From an uncultured Paracoccus sp. (GTDB lineage: Bacteria > Pseudomonadota > Alphaproteobacteria > Rhodobacterales > Rhodobacteraceae): a stretch of 64,000 nt of DNA. The position numbers and the translations under genes were made by a program. The stretch covers positions 1-64,000 of the forward strand of contig CAKTBJ010000004.1 of NCBI GenBank assembly GCA_934533075.1. The letters run 5' to 3'. The notes beneath the pieces were generated by a model. The model was not told the DNA's origin, did not search any database, and saw only the letters and a list, made by a program, of their open reading frames with translations. This document shows, piece after piece, positions 41,874 through 49,943 of this stretch; positions within the stretch are counted from its first letter, which is position 1; each line of letters opens with the position of its first letter.

Positions 41874-43178
41874 ATGGCATCCCATCCCATCACCATCGAG
41901 GCCGCCGGCGGCGAATACATGGAATCCGTGCTGGTCGTCGAATGGGTCGTGAAACCGGGCGACCGGGTGCGCGCCGGCCAGCATCTGCTGACGGTCGAGA
42001 CCGCCAAGGCCGCCACCGAGGTCGAGGCCGACCGCGACGGCTGGATCGAAACCCTGCTGGTCCCGGCGGGCGAGGAGGCCCCCGTGGGCGCGCCGCTGGG
42101 GCTGATTTCCGACACCGAACCGGCGGCGACCGAGGCCGCGCCGGCGATCGGGGCGGTCCCCGGCGCGGGGGCCGGCGCCGCCCCGGCCCCCGCGCTTGCG
42201 GCGGAGGCTTCCGTTGCGGCCGGCCTGTCCCCGGCCTCGCCTCCTGTGGCGGCTGCACCGTCGCCTGCGCCGCATGGCGGGCGCATCATCGCCAGCCCTC
42301 TGGCCCGGCGTCTGGCCAGGGCGGCGGGGCTGTCGCTGTCCGCTCTGACCGGCACCGGCCCGCATGGCCGCATCAAGCGCCGCGATGTCGAGGCGCATCT
42401 GGCCGCGCCGCGCCCCGCGCCGGCCCCCGTCGCCTCGCCGGCGGCGGCGGGAAGCACGCCGCTGGTACTGCTGCATGGCTTCGGCGCGGATCGCAACGGC
42501 TTTTCCGCCCTGCGCGCCGCGCTGCCGCCCGAGATCGCCACCATCGCGTTGGACCTGCCCGGCCACGGCCGCGAGGGCGCGCGCCGCGCCCTCACCCCCG
42601 AGGCGCTGGCCGATGACATTGCCGGGCGCCTGCTGGATCAGGGCCACGAAGTCATCCACCTCGCCGGCCATTCGCTGGGCGGCGCCGTGGCGCTGGCGCT
42701 GCTGGGGGGGGGGCGGATCACCGTGCGCTCGCTGACGCTGCTGGCCCCCGGCGGGCTGGGGCTGGAGGTCAATGCCGCCTTCATCGGCGGCCTGACCGAG
42801 GCCCCCACCCCCGAGGCGCTGGAGCCGCTGCTGCGGCTGATGGTGGCCGATCCCGCCGCGCTGCCGCCGGGCCTCGCCGGCGCCATGCTGCGCCAGATCG
42901 AGCGCGAGAACCTGCGCGAAGCCCAGCAACAGATGGCCGCGCGCCTGTTCCCCGGCGGCGTGCAGGCGTTTGATTTGCGCGAGGCGCTCGCCCGCGCCAC
43001 CTGCCCGTTGCGCGTGATCTGGGGCCGCGAGGACCGGGTGATCCCCGCCGCCCATGCGAGCGCCTTGCCGGGCCATGTCGCGCTGCACCTGCTGCCCGGC
43101 ATCGGGCATGTGCCGCAGATGGAATGCCCCGAACTGGCCGCAAGGCTGCTGGCCCAGACCGTCCGCTCTGCCGGCTGA
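41874..43178 (+). CDS. Lipoyl-domain E2 with alpha/beta-hydrolase catalytic domain, AcoC-like (434 aa)
   Basis: The acyl-transfer component of the complex. The lipoyl domain is residues 1-80 with lipoyl-lysine K45 (ETAKAAT), followed by an Ala/Pro linker, a peripheral-subunit-binding domain at about 138-176 and an alpha/beta-hydrolase domain at 195-434 instead of the usual catalytic E2 fold. The hydrolase triad is visible: S267 in GHSLGG, an Asp in WGREDRV and a His in GIGHVPQ. This layout is known from acetoin dehydrogenase E2 (AcoC). A run of ten G residues (42704-42713) encodes part of the hydrolase domain. No E3 gene is present in the operon. Confidence 0.9.
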   Translation: MASHPITIEAAGGEYMESVLVVEWVVKPGDRVRAGQHLLTVETAKAATEVEADRDGWIETLLVPAGEEAPVGAPLGLISDTEPAATEAAPAIGAVPGAGAGAAPAPALAAEASVAAGLSPASPPVAAAPSPAPHGGRIIASPLARRLARAAGLSLSALTGTGPHGRIKRRDVEAHLAAPRPAPAPVASPAAAGSTPLVLLHGFGADRNGFSALRAALPPEIATIALDLPGHGREGARRALTPEALADDIAGRLLDQGHEVIHLAGHSLGGAVALALLGGGRITVRSLTLLAPGGLGLEVNAAFIGGLTEAPTPEALEPLLRLMVADPAALPPGLAGAMLRQIERENLREAQQQMAARLFPGGVQAFDLREALARATCPLRVIWGREDRVIPAAHASALPGHVALHLLPGIGHVPQMECPELAARLLAQTVRSAG

Positions 43179-43189
43179 AAGGAACCCGG

Positions 43190-43519
43190 ATGATCATCGA
43201 CCACCGCATTTATACCTGCGCGCCCAACAAGCTGCCCTTGTTCGCAAAGCTTTACGAGGAAGAGGGCCTGCCGCTGCAACGCAAATACCTGGGAGAGCCG
43301 ATCGGCTTTTATCAGACCCATATCGGCCCGCTGTCGCGGCTGGTGCATCTGTGGCAATATGAAAGCCTCGCCGACCGCGAGGCCCGCCGCGACGCGATGG
43401 AGGCCGATCCGGCATGGCAGGCCTATCGGCAAAAGGTCAGCCAGACGGACTATCTCGTCGACATGTATAACGAGATCCTCAAGCCGGTCTCGTTCTTCAA
43501 GCCGCAGGGGCAGGAATGA
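43190..43519 (+). CDS. NIPSNAP-family protein (109 aa)
   Basis: A small dimeric alpha/beta-barrel (ferredoxin-like) protein. The family opening M-I-I-D-H-R-I-Y-T and the later H-L-W-Q-Y-E-S-L-A-D-R-E-A-R-R are clear. NIPSNAP proteins often accompany catabolic genes but have no settled activity. AAGGAACCCGG precedes the ATG; the stop overlaps the next gene (ATGA). Confidence 0.88.
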   Translation: MIIDHRIYTCAPNKLPLFAKLYEEEGLPLQRKYLGEPIGFYQTHIGPLSRLVHLWQYESLADREARRDAMEADPAWQAYRQKVSQTDYLVDMYNEILKPVSFFKPQGQE

Positions 43520-44406
43520 CCGGCCCGCTGAAGCTGCGCATGACGGTGGATGGCGAGGATTTCGCCATCACCTGCAACGACGGCGCCCCGCGCACGCAGG
43601 CGGCGCTGCGCCGCATCCTGCCGCTGGCGCTGCAACTGCACACGCCCAAGATCGCCGGGGCGCATATCTACTGGCACGCGCCGCTGGTCGAGGATGTCGA
43701 GGGCGGCATCGACGTGCTGGCCGCCCCGCCCGGCGCCTTCATCTATTGGCCGGTGCGGCAGTTCCTGGAAATCACCTACGCGCCCTTGCAGGCCGAAACC
43801 GCCTCGGTGACGGTGCTGGGGCAGCTGGACGGGCCGGTGGACCGGGTGGCGGCGCTGGCCGAACGCCTGCGCGAGGGGCAGGGCCGGCGGCTGCTGGCCG
43901 GCACCCTGACCCGCGCCGACGCCGCCGCCGCCGCCGATCCCGCGCCCGCGCCCGCGACCCGGCTGCCCCCGGCGCTGCTGGCCGATTGCGCCGCCCTGTG
44001 GCGCGCCTGCCCCGAGGAGATCGGGGCCTTGCGCCGCTCGCGCGCGCTGATGCATCCGGTCGGGCCGGTGCTGACCGCCGAATCCGAGGCCCGCACCCTG
44101 CACGAAACCCTGTGGCGGGTGCGCAGCGATGTTCCCGCCATCGGCGACGGCCCGGCCCGGTTGCTGGCGGCGACGGCGCTGGATCGCACGGCCGGGCGGT
44201 TGCGCGATTTCTGCCATCTGGAACAGGTGCCGGACGTGCTGTTCCGGCTGGCCGATGCGATGGGCGACGCCGCGCTGCCGCTGGCCGATGTGCTGACCCT
44301 TTCCATCACCACCTCCGGCCGCATCGCCGCATGGCTGGACCTGACGATCCCGTGGAACGACCTGAACGAGGCCTTCCGCGCCGCGCTGGACGAAGCCGAT
44401 GGCTGA
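43516..44406 (+). CDS. DUF3830-like cyclophilin-fold protein with C-terminal extension (296 aa)
   Basis: Residues 1-105 resemble DUF3830 (cyclophilin-like beta-barrel): A-P-R-T-Q-A-A-L-R-R-I-L-P, an aromatic Y-W-H-A-P, and G-A-F-I-Y-W-P. DUF3830 proteins are usually about 150 aa. Here an Ala/Pro linker (about 135-150) leads to an extra 145-residue helical region that I do not recognise. It is coupled to NIPSNAP upstream and overlaps the dehydrogenase gene by 8 bases. Function unknown; the position suggests a substrate-binding or isomerase role in the pathway. Confidence 0.7.
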   Translation: MTGPLKLRMTVDGEDFAITCNDGAPRTQAALRRILPLALQLHTPKIAGAHIYWHAPLVEDVEGGIDVLAAPPGAFIYWPVRQFLEITYAPLQAETASVTVLGQLDGPVDRVAALAERLREGQGRRLLAGTLTRADAAAAADPAPAPATRLPPALLADCAALWRACPEEIGALRRSRALMHPVGPVLTAESEARTLHETLWRVRSDVPAIGDGPARLLAATALDRTAGRLRDFCHLEQVPDVLFRLADAMGDAALPLADVLTLSITTSGRIAAWLDLTIPWNDLNEAFRAALDEADG

Positions 44407-45319
44407 GCGCATCGGCATCGTCGGCTTTGGCCTGATCGGCCAGCGTTGGGCGCTGGCCTTTGCCGAGGCCGGCCATGAAGTCAGCGCCTGTGACCCCGAC
44501 CCCGCGCAATGGGACCGCTTCACCGCCGCCCGCCCGGCGCTGGAGGCCGATATGCGCGCCCTGCGCGACACCCCGCCGGCACCGGGGCCGATCAGCTTTT
44601 CCACCGACATGGCCGGGGCGCTGGCCGGCGTGGACTTCGTGCAGGAAAACGGTCCCGAGCGGCTGGACCTGAAACAGGCCCTGCTGGCGGAAATCGAAGA
44701 CCATGTGCGCGACGAGGTGGTCATCGCCTCCTCCTCCTCCGCCCTGATCGTCTCGGACATGCAGGCGCATTGCCGGCTGCCGGGGCGGGTGGTGCTGGGC
44801 CATCCCTTCAACCCCGCGCATCTGATGCCGCTGGTCGAGGTGGTCGGCGGCGCCCGGACCGACCCCGCCGCCTGCACCCGCGCCCGTGATCTGTATACGT
44901 CCATCGGCAAGAAGCCGGTGATGCTGAACCGCGAGGTCACCGGCCATATCGCCCTGCGCCTGATGGGCGGCATGTGGCGCGAGGCCATCGCCATGATCCG
45001 CGAGGGCGTGGCCTCGGCCGAGGATATCGACCGTGCCTTCATCTACGGGCCGGGGGTGAAATGGACGTTGCAGGGGTCTTTCATCTCGAACCATCTCGGC
45101 GCGGACGGGATCGAGGATTTCCTGCGCAAATACGGCCCGACCTATCGGGCGATCTGGGACGATCTGGGCGATGCCGCGCTGGACGAGCGGACGGCGGCGC
45201 TGGTCGCCGCCTCGACCCGTGCCGCCGTGGCCGGGCGCGACGATGACGACCTGCGGCGCGAGCGCGATGCCGGGCTGGTCGAGATGCTGCGCGTGGTTGC
45301 GCGGCATGGCGCATTGTAG
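44399..45319 (+). CDS. 3-hydroxyacyl-CoA/carnitine dehydrogenase-like enzyme (306 aa)
   Basis: An NAD-dependent beta-hydroxyacid dehydrogenase of the group containing L-carnitine dehydrogenase and L-gulonate 3-dehydrogenase. A Rossmann motif G-F-G-L-I-G-Q (9-15), S-S-S-S-A near 112, and the catalytic-histidine segment G-H-P-F-N-P-A-H-L followed by G-K-K-P-V are present. The size (306 aa, single C-terminal helical domain) fits that group rather than fused FadB proteins. It should oxidise a 3-hydroxy acid or its amine derivative to the 3-oxo compound. Confidence 0.87.
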   Translation: MAERIGIVGFGLIGQRWALAFAEAGHEVSACDPDPAQWDRFTAARPALEADMRALRDTPPAPGPISFSTDMAGALAGVDFVQENGPERLDLKQALLAEIEDHVRDEVVIASSSSALIVSDMQAHCRLPGRVVLGHPFNPAHLMPLVEVVGGARTDPAACTRARDLYTSIGKKPVMLNREVTGHIALRLMGGMWREAIAMIREGVASAEDIDRAFIYGPGVKWTLQGSFISNHLGADGIEDFLRKYGPTYRAIWDDLGDAALDERTAALVAASTRAAVAGRDDDDLRRERDAGLVEMLRVVARHGAL

Positions 45320-45328
45320 GGGGAAGGC

Positions 45329-46084
45329 ATGAAACCGGATTATGCAACCGCATTGGTGACCGGCGCCTCGCGCGGGATCGGCGCGGCGATCTGCCGGGCG
45401 CTGGTCGCCGAGGGGCTGGCGGTCCACGCCTTGGCCCGCGACGGCGCTGCGCTGGACGCGCTGGCGGCGGAGCTTGGGCCGAACCTGCGCCCGCTGGAAT
45501 GCGACGTGATGGACAGCGCCGCGATCATGGACAGGGTGCCCGGCCTCGATGTCGATGTGCTGGTGAACAATGCCGGCGGCGTCGGCTCGGTCCGGCCGCT
45601 CTGGGAGCAGGAAGCGGCGGAAACCGCCCGCACCATCGCCCTGAACCTCACCGCGCCGCTGCAACTGACGCAGGCGGTGCTGCCGGGGATGATCGCGCGC
45701 GGGCGCGGCCATGTCGTCAACCTGTGCAGCATCGCCGGCCAGGGCGCGCTGGCCGGCACCACGGTCTACGGCGCCGCCAAGGCCGGGCTGGCGCAGGCGG
45801 GCCGCGCGCTGCGCTATGACCTTGCCGGCCGCAACATCCGCGTGACCGACATTTCCCCCGGCCGCGTCGAGACCGAATTCTACCTCAGCGCCTTCGGCGG
45901 CGATGCCGGGACGCTGAAGGACCGCATGTATACCCGCCAGCGCCCGCTGCTGGCCGAGGATATCGCCGCCGTCGTGCTGGCCGCGCTGCATATGCCGGCG
46001 CGCGCGAACATCACCGAGCTGACCATCTCGCCCACCGACCAGGCGCTGGGCGGGCATGTCTATCCCGACCGCGACCCCGCCTAG
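45329..46084 (+). CDS. Short-chain dehydrogenase/reductase (251 aa)
   Basis: A classical SDR with TGASRGIG near residues 11-18, N-N-A-G-G, a serine in N-L-C-S-I-A and Y-G-A-A-K as the catalytic pair. The C-terminal region lacks the usual V-D-G-G and ends Q-A-L-G-G-H-V-Y-P, as in the YdfG/serine-dehydrogenase-like SDR subgroup that acts on 3-hydroxy acids. It lies 9 bases behind the carnitine-dehydrogenase-like gene and 9 bases before the cupin. Confidence 0.9.
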   Translation: MKPDYATALVTGASRGIGAAICRALVAEGLAVHALARDGAALDALAAELGPNLRPLECDVMDSAAIMDRVPGLDVDVLVNNAGGVGSVRPLWEQEAAETARTIALNLTAPLQLTQAVLPGMIARGRGHVVNLCSIAGQGALAGTTVYGAAKAGLAQAGRALRYDLAGRNIRVTDISPGRVETEFYLSAFGGDAGTLKDRMYTRQRPLLAEDIAAVVLAALHMPARANITELTISPTDQALGGHVYPDRDPA

Positions 46085-46093
46085 GAGGCCCCC

Positions 46094-46618
46094 ATGCAGA
46101 CCACGAAACCCGCTGCCCCGGTCGCCGTCCATGTCTCCGGCCCCGAAACGAATGAAAGCTATTGGCAGCCCGTGCCGGCGAACGGCCATATCGACGTGCT
46201 GCTGGCGCCGCATATCACCGGCATGGAAAACCCCTTTGCGATGGGCACGCAAAGCCTCGCCCCCGGCGGCTATGTCCGCGAGCACAGCCACCCCGACAAC
46301 GAGGAGGTGCTGCTGATCCTCGAAGGCCGCGGCCGGGCGGTGATCGAGGGCAAGGAATACAAGCTGGTTCCGGGCAGCAAGGTGTTCCTGCCCCGCGGCG
46401 TGCGCCACATGTTCATCAACGAGGGCGAGGCGCATATGAAATGGGTCTGGCTGATCGTGCCGAACGGGCTGGAGGATTTCTTCCGCCTGATCGGCCGGGT
46501 GCGCGCGGCTGGAGACGATACGCCGGTGAACTTCCCCCGCCCCGAGAACGTGCTGGAAATCGAGCAGGCGACGGTCTTTGCCGCGCAGCCCGAGGATCAG
46601 CGCCAGCCGGGGACCTAG
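46094..46618 (+). CDS. Cupin-domain protein (174 aa)
   Basis: A single-domain cupin with a conserved metal-site motif: H-S-H-P-D-N-E-E-V-L-L-I-L-E-G (two His and a Glu) and, about 40 residues later, P-R-G-V-R-H-M-F with the third His. It is probably a small dioxygenase, isomerase or binding protein for a pathway intermediate; the sequence does not say which. AGGAGG precedes the ATG. Confidence 0.88.
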   Translation: MQTTKPAAPVAVHVSGPETNESYWQPVPANGHIDVLLAPHITGMENPFAMGTQSLAPGGYVREHSHPDNEEVLLILEGRGRAVIEGKEYKLVPGSKVFLPRGVRHMFINEGEAHMKWVWLIVPNGLEDFFRLIGRVRAAGDDTPVNFPRPENVLEIEQATVFAAQPEDQRQPGT

Positions 46619-46621
46619 GCG

Positions 46622-47389
46622 ATGGCGCGGATCGGGCTGATCGGCTTTGGTGCCATAGGGCGGGCGCTGCATGCGGCGCTGGATGCCGAATGGACCGTGC
46701 TGATGCGGCCCGGCTCCGCGACCGTTCTGCCGCCGGATGTGCGGCGGGTGGAGAGTATCGAGGCGCTGATCGCCGCGCAGCCGGCGGCGGTGGTCGAGGC
46801 CGCCGGGGTCGAGGCGGCGCGCGTGTATTTGCCGGCGCTGCTGGATGCGGGGCTGGCGGTGATCCCGGCCTCGGTGGGCGCGTTGGCCGATCCTGCGTTT
46901 CACGAGTGTTTGCAGGCGCTGGCGGCGCGGTCGGGGGGGCGGATCATGTTGCAGGGCGGCGCGCTGGGGGGGCTGGACTATCTGGCCGCCGTGGCGCCGC
47001 TGGCGGAGACGCGGGCGGTCTATACCTCGCGCAAGCCGGTGGCGGCATGGCGGGCGGAACTGGCGGCTTTGGGCGTCGATCCCGAGGCGCTGGCCGGCGA
47101 GCATCTGCTGTTCGAGGGCACGGCGGCGGATGCCGCGCGCCTTTACCCGCGCAATCTCAATGCCGGGCTGACGCTGGCGCTGGCTTTGGGGCCGGAGCGG
47201 GTTTCGGTGCGCGTGGTGGCCGATCCGGCAGCCGGGGGCAATACTCACGAGATCGCGGTTTCCAGCCCCGCCGGCACAGCCAACTTCCGCTTCGTCAACG
47301 CCCCGGCGCCGGACAATCCCAAGACCTCGCTGCTGACCGCGCTGAGCATCGCGGCGGCCTTGCGGCCTCTGCTGGGGGGCGCGGCATGA
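46622..47389 (+). CDS. Aspartate dehydrogenase-like oxidoreductase (255 aa)
   Basis: A NadX-type dehydrogenase: N-terminal G-F-G-A-I-G-R (8-14), E-A-A-G-V-E-A-A-R, and the family C-terminal part P-R-N-L-N-A-G-L-T-L-A-L...N-P-K-T-S. Members deaminate L-aspartate or act on related amino acids such as the products of hydroxyaspartate or 2-aminoethyl compounds. In this operon it probably handles an amino-acid-like intermediate. It is coupled to the hydrolase downstream (ATGA). Confidence 0.85.
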   Translation: MARIGLIGFGAIGRALHAALDAEWTVLMRPGSATVLPPDVRRVESIEALIAAQPAAVVEAAGVEAARVYLPALLDAGLAVIPASVGALADPAFHECLQALAARSGGRIMLQGGALGGLDYLAAVAPLAETRAVYTSRKPVAAWRAELAALGVDPEALAGEHLLFEGTAADAARLYPRNLNAGLTLALALGPERVSVRVVADPAAGGNTHEIAVSSPAGTANFRFVNAPAPDNPKTSLLTALSIAAALRPLLGGAA

Positions 47390-48180
47390 TCCATATCGCC
47401 GCCGATGGCGCCCGCATCCATTACGAAACCACCGGCGAGGCCGGCCCGCTGCTGGCGCTGGTGCCGGGGCTGGGTGGCGACGGGCGCTGGTGGTCGGGCG
47501 TGGTGGCGGACCTTGCGGTCGATCACCGGCTGGTCGTGATCGACCATCGCGGCGCCGGGCGCAGCGACCGGCCGCGCCAGACCTACAGCATTGCCGGCAT
47601 CGCGGCGGATGTGGCGGAAATCCTCGCCACCCTGCCCGAGCCGGCGCATGTCATTGGCCATTCCACCGGCGGCGCCATCGCCCAGCATATCGGCCTGGAT
47701 TACCCGCATCTGGCGCGCTCGCTGGTGCTGTCCAGCACCTGGGCGCGCGGCGATGCGCGGTTTCGGGCGCTGTTCCGGGCGCGGGCCGCGATGCTGCGCG
47801 CCGGGCAGGTGGCGGCCTATCAGCGGCTGACCAATGTGCTGGCCCATACCGCCGACTACCTCGCCGCGCATGAGGACGAGCTGGAAGCCGGGGTTGCCGG
47901 TGTCGCCGAAAAGCTGGCGCCGCTGGAAGTAACCGCCGCGCGGATCGAGATGCTGCTGGACCATGACCTTCTGGACGATCTGCCGCGCATCGCCCTGCCG
48001 ACGCTGGTGATCGGCGCCGAGGCGGACGAGATCACGCCCTTCCCGATGTCCGAAACCCTCGCCACCGCCATCCCCGGCGCGCGCCTGGTGCGGGTGGCGG
48101 GGGCGCATTTCCATCCGCTGGCCGACCCGGTTGGGTTTGCCGGGCTGCTGCGCGGGTTTCTCGGCGAGGTGACGCGATGA
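47386..48180 (+). CDS. Alpha/beta-hydrolase (264 aa)
   Basis: A serine hydrolase of the alpha/beta fold, related to 3-oxoadipate enol-lactonase-type enzymes: D-H-R-G-A-G-R-S-D before the nucleophile elbow G-H-S-T-G-G, an Asp in I-G-A-E-A-D-E-I-T and a His in V-A-G-A-H-F-H-P-L. Complete triad. Start and stop both overlap neighbouring genes by four bases, so it is translationally coupled on both sides. It could release an acid from an ester, lactone or thioester. Confidence 0.88.
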   Translation: MIHIAADGARIHYETTGEAGPLLALVPGLGGDGRWWSGVVADLAVDHRLVVIDHRGAGRSDRPRQTYSIAGIAADVAEILATLPEPAHVIGHSTGGAIAQHIGLDYPHLARSLVLSSTWARGDARFRALFRARAAMLRAGQVAAYQRLTNVLAHTADYLAAHEDELEAGVAGVAEKLAPLEVTAARIEMLLDHDLLDDLPRIALPTLVIGAEADEITPFPMSETLATAIPGARLVRVAGAHFHPLADPVGFAGLLRGFLGEVTR

Positions 48181-49940
48181 TGGACGACATGCCCCGCCTG
48201 ACCGATCCGCGCCTGAAACCTGGCGCCGACCTGCTGGCCGAGGGGCGCGCGCAGGCGCGGGACTGGCGCATGGGCACCTCGCGCTTCATGCGGGAAAGCG
48301 GCCATGCCTCCGAGGCTGCCTATAAACGCGCGGCGATGGCCGAGGGCCGCGTGATGCAGCACGCCCATATCGGCTTTCGCAATGTCGAACGCACCATCGG
48401 CGCGATGGCGGAACTGCATGGCCGGGCGCTGGAACAGGGGTTCCGCATCGACCGCTTCGGCATCACGCTGGACTGGTCGATGGGCTATCCCACCGCCTTG
48501 CGCGCCGATGCCAGGCGCGGCACCGGCATCGTGCTGGCCGGGCCGGAGGATTTCGCCCGCATCATCGAGGCATCCCCCGCCGCCACCCATTTCGGCGACT
48601 TCATGCTGGGCCTGCCCGGCGCGCTGGAAAACACCCGCAGCGCCGTGGCCGCCGGCGCCACCGCCATCGGCAATCTGGGCCAGTATTTCACCTTTCGCCT
48701 GCCGCATTGGGACGATGACGTGGCCACGACCGAGGCCACCGTCGCCGCCCTTGGCCTGATCGCCGCGCAGGAGGCGGAGATTCTGGTCCATTCCAACCTC
48801 GATGACGGTTTCGCCGGGCTTTTCATCGACATGGCCTGCGCGCTGGGCATGGTCATCATCGAGAAGCATATCGTCGAGGGGCTGATCAGCGCCCGGTTGG
48901 GGCATTGCTATGGGCATCATTTCTCGGACCCGCTGTCGCGCTCGGCCTTCCACGAGGCGCTGGTGGCAGTCACCGACACGCCCGGCACCATGATCTTCGG
49001 CAATACCGTGGCCTACCGGGCCGAGCCTGCGGTGAACTATGCCAGCCTTGGCAGCTATCTGCTGGCCGATATCCTGTCGGTGACGCGCTCGCCCTCCGGT
49101 CATGCGATCAACCCGGTGCCGGTGACGGAAAACCAGCGCATCCCCGACACGGACGAGATCCTCGACGCGCAGGGCTTTGCCGCGCGGCTGGCGCGCCATG
49201 CCCGGCACTGGCCGGTGATGATCGACATGACCCCCATAAACCGCGAGGCCGGGCGCATGGTCGAGGGCGGCAGGCGTTTCGCCGCCACCGCGCTGAAGGG
49301 GTTGGAGGGGCTGGGCGTCGATATCCTCGACCCCGCCGCGCTGATGCTGGCCATCCGTCGCATCGGGCCGCGCCGGATGGAAGCCTTGTGGGGGCCGGGC
49401 GAGATGCAGAACGGTCGCCGCCAGCCGATCCTGCATGCCGAATGGGCGCGCGAGTTGAACGAGATGGCCGAGGACTGGCTGGCCGCGCGCGGAGCCGATC
49501 CGCTGGGCGGCGCGCGCCCCAGAATCTGCATCGGCACCACCGACGTGCACGAGCACGGCAAATATCTGGTCGAGCGCGCCATCGAGGGGCTGGGGGCCGA
49601 GACCGTGGATGCCGGCGTCTCGGTCGATCCCGGCGTGCTGGTGGCGCGCGGGGTCGAGGCCGGGGCCGACGCGCTGGCCATCAGCACCTATAACGGCGTG
49701 GCGCTGGGCTATGCGCAGGCGGTGCGGGCGGAATTGGACCGGCGCGGCGTTGATTTGCCGGTGCTGATGGGCGGCAAGCTGAACCAGGTGCCGACCGAGT
49801 CGAATTCCGGCCTGCCCGTCGATGTCTCGAAGGAGATCGCCGCCATCGGCATCACCCCCTGCGACAGCCTCGACGACATGCTGGCGGCCATCAGGGCCTT
49901 CACCGGCACCCCACGCAAGACCCTCACCCAACAGGAGTAG
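48177..49940 (+). CDS. Fused cobalamin-dependent mutase-like protein (587 aa)
   Basis: The C-terminal 145 residues are a B12-binding Rossmann domain with the base-off motif D456-x-H458-x-x-G461 (DVHEHG), a serine-turn (A-I-S-T-Y-N-G) and G-G at 532-533. The first 430 residues look like a TIM-barrel catalytic domain of the adenosylcobalamin carbon-skeleton mutase type (compare glutamate mutase epsilon or 2-methyleneglutarate mutase), with stretches such as FGITLDWSMGYP and G-H-C-Y-G-H-H-F. I cannot assign it to a known mutase. The C-terminal fusion order and single polypeptide differ from two-subunit glutamate mutase. No MeaB/MutL-type chaperone gene is nearby. It is coupled to the hydrolase upstream and 3 bases from the ABC binding-protein gene. 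Confidence 0.75.
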   Translation: MMDDMPRLTDPRLKPGADLLAEGRAQARDWRMGTSRFMRESGHASEAAYKRAAMAEGRVMQHAHIGFRNVERTIGAMAELHGRALEQGFRIDRFGITLDWSMGYPTALRADARRGTGIVLAGPEDFARIIEASPAATHFGDFMLGLPGALENTRSAVAAGATAIGNLGQYFTFRLPHWDDDVATTEATVAALGLIAAQEAEILVHSNLDDGFAGLFIDMACALGMVIIEKHIVEGLISARLGHCYGHHFSDPLSRSAFHEALVAVTDTPGTMIFGNTVAYRAEPAVNYASLGSYLLADILSVTRSPSGHAINPVPVTENQRIPDTDEILDAQGFAARLARHARHWPVMIDMTPINREAGRMVEGGRRFAATALKGLEGLGVDILDPAALMLAIRRIGPRRMEALWGPGEMQNGRRQPILHAEWARELNEMAEDWLAARGADPLGGARPRICIGTTDVHEHGKYLVERAIEGLGAETVDAGVSVDPGVLVARGVEAGADALAISTYNGVALGYAQAVRAELDRRGVDLPVLMGGKLNQVPTESNSGLPVDVSKEIAAIGITPCDSLDDMLAAIRAFTGTPRKTLTQQE

Positions 49941-49943
49941 ACC

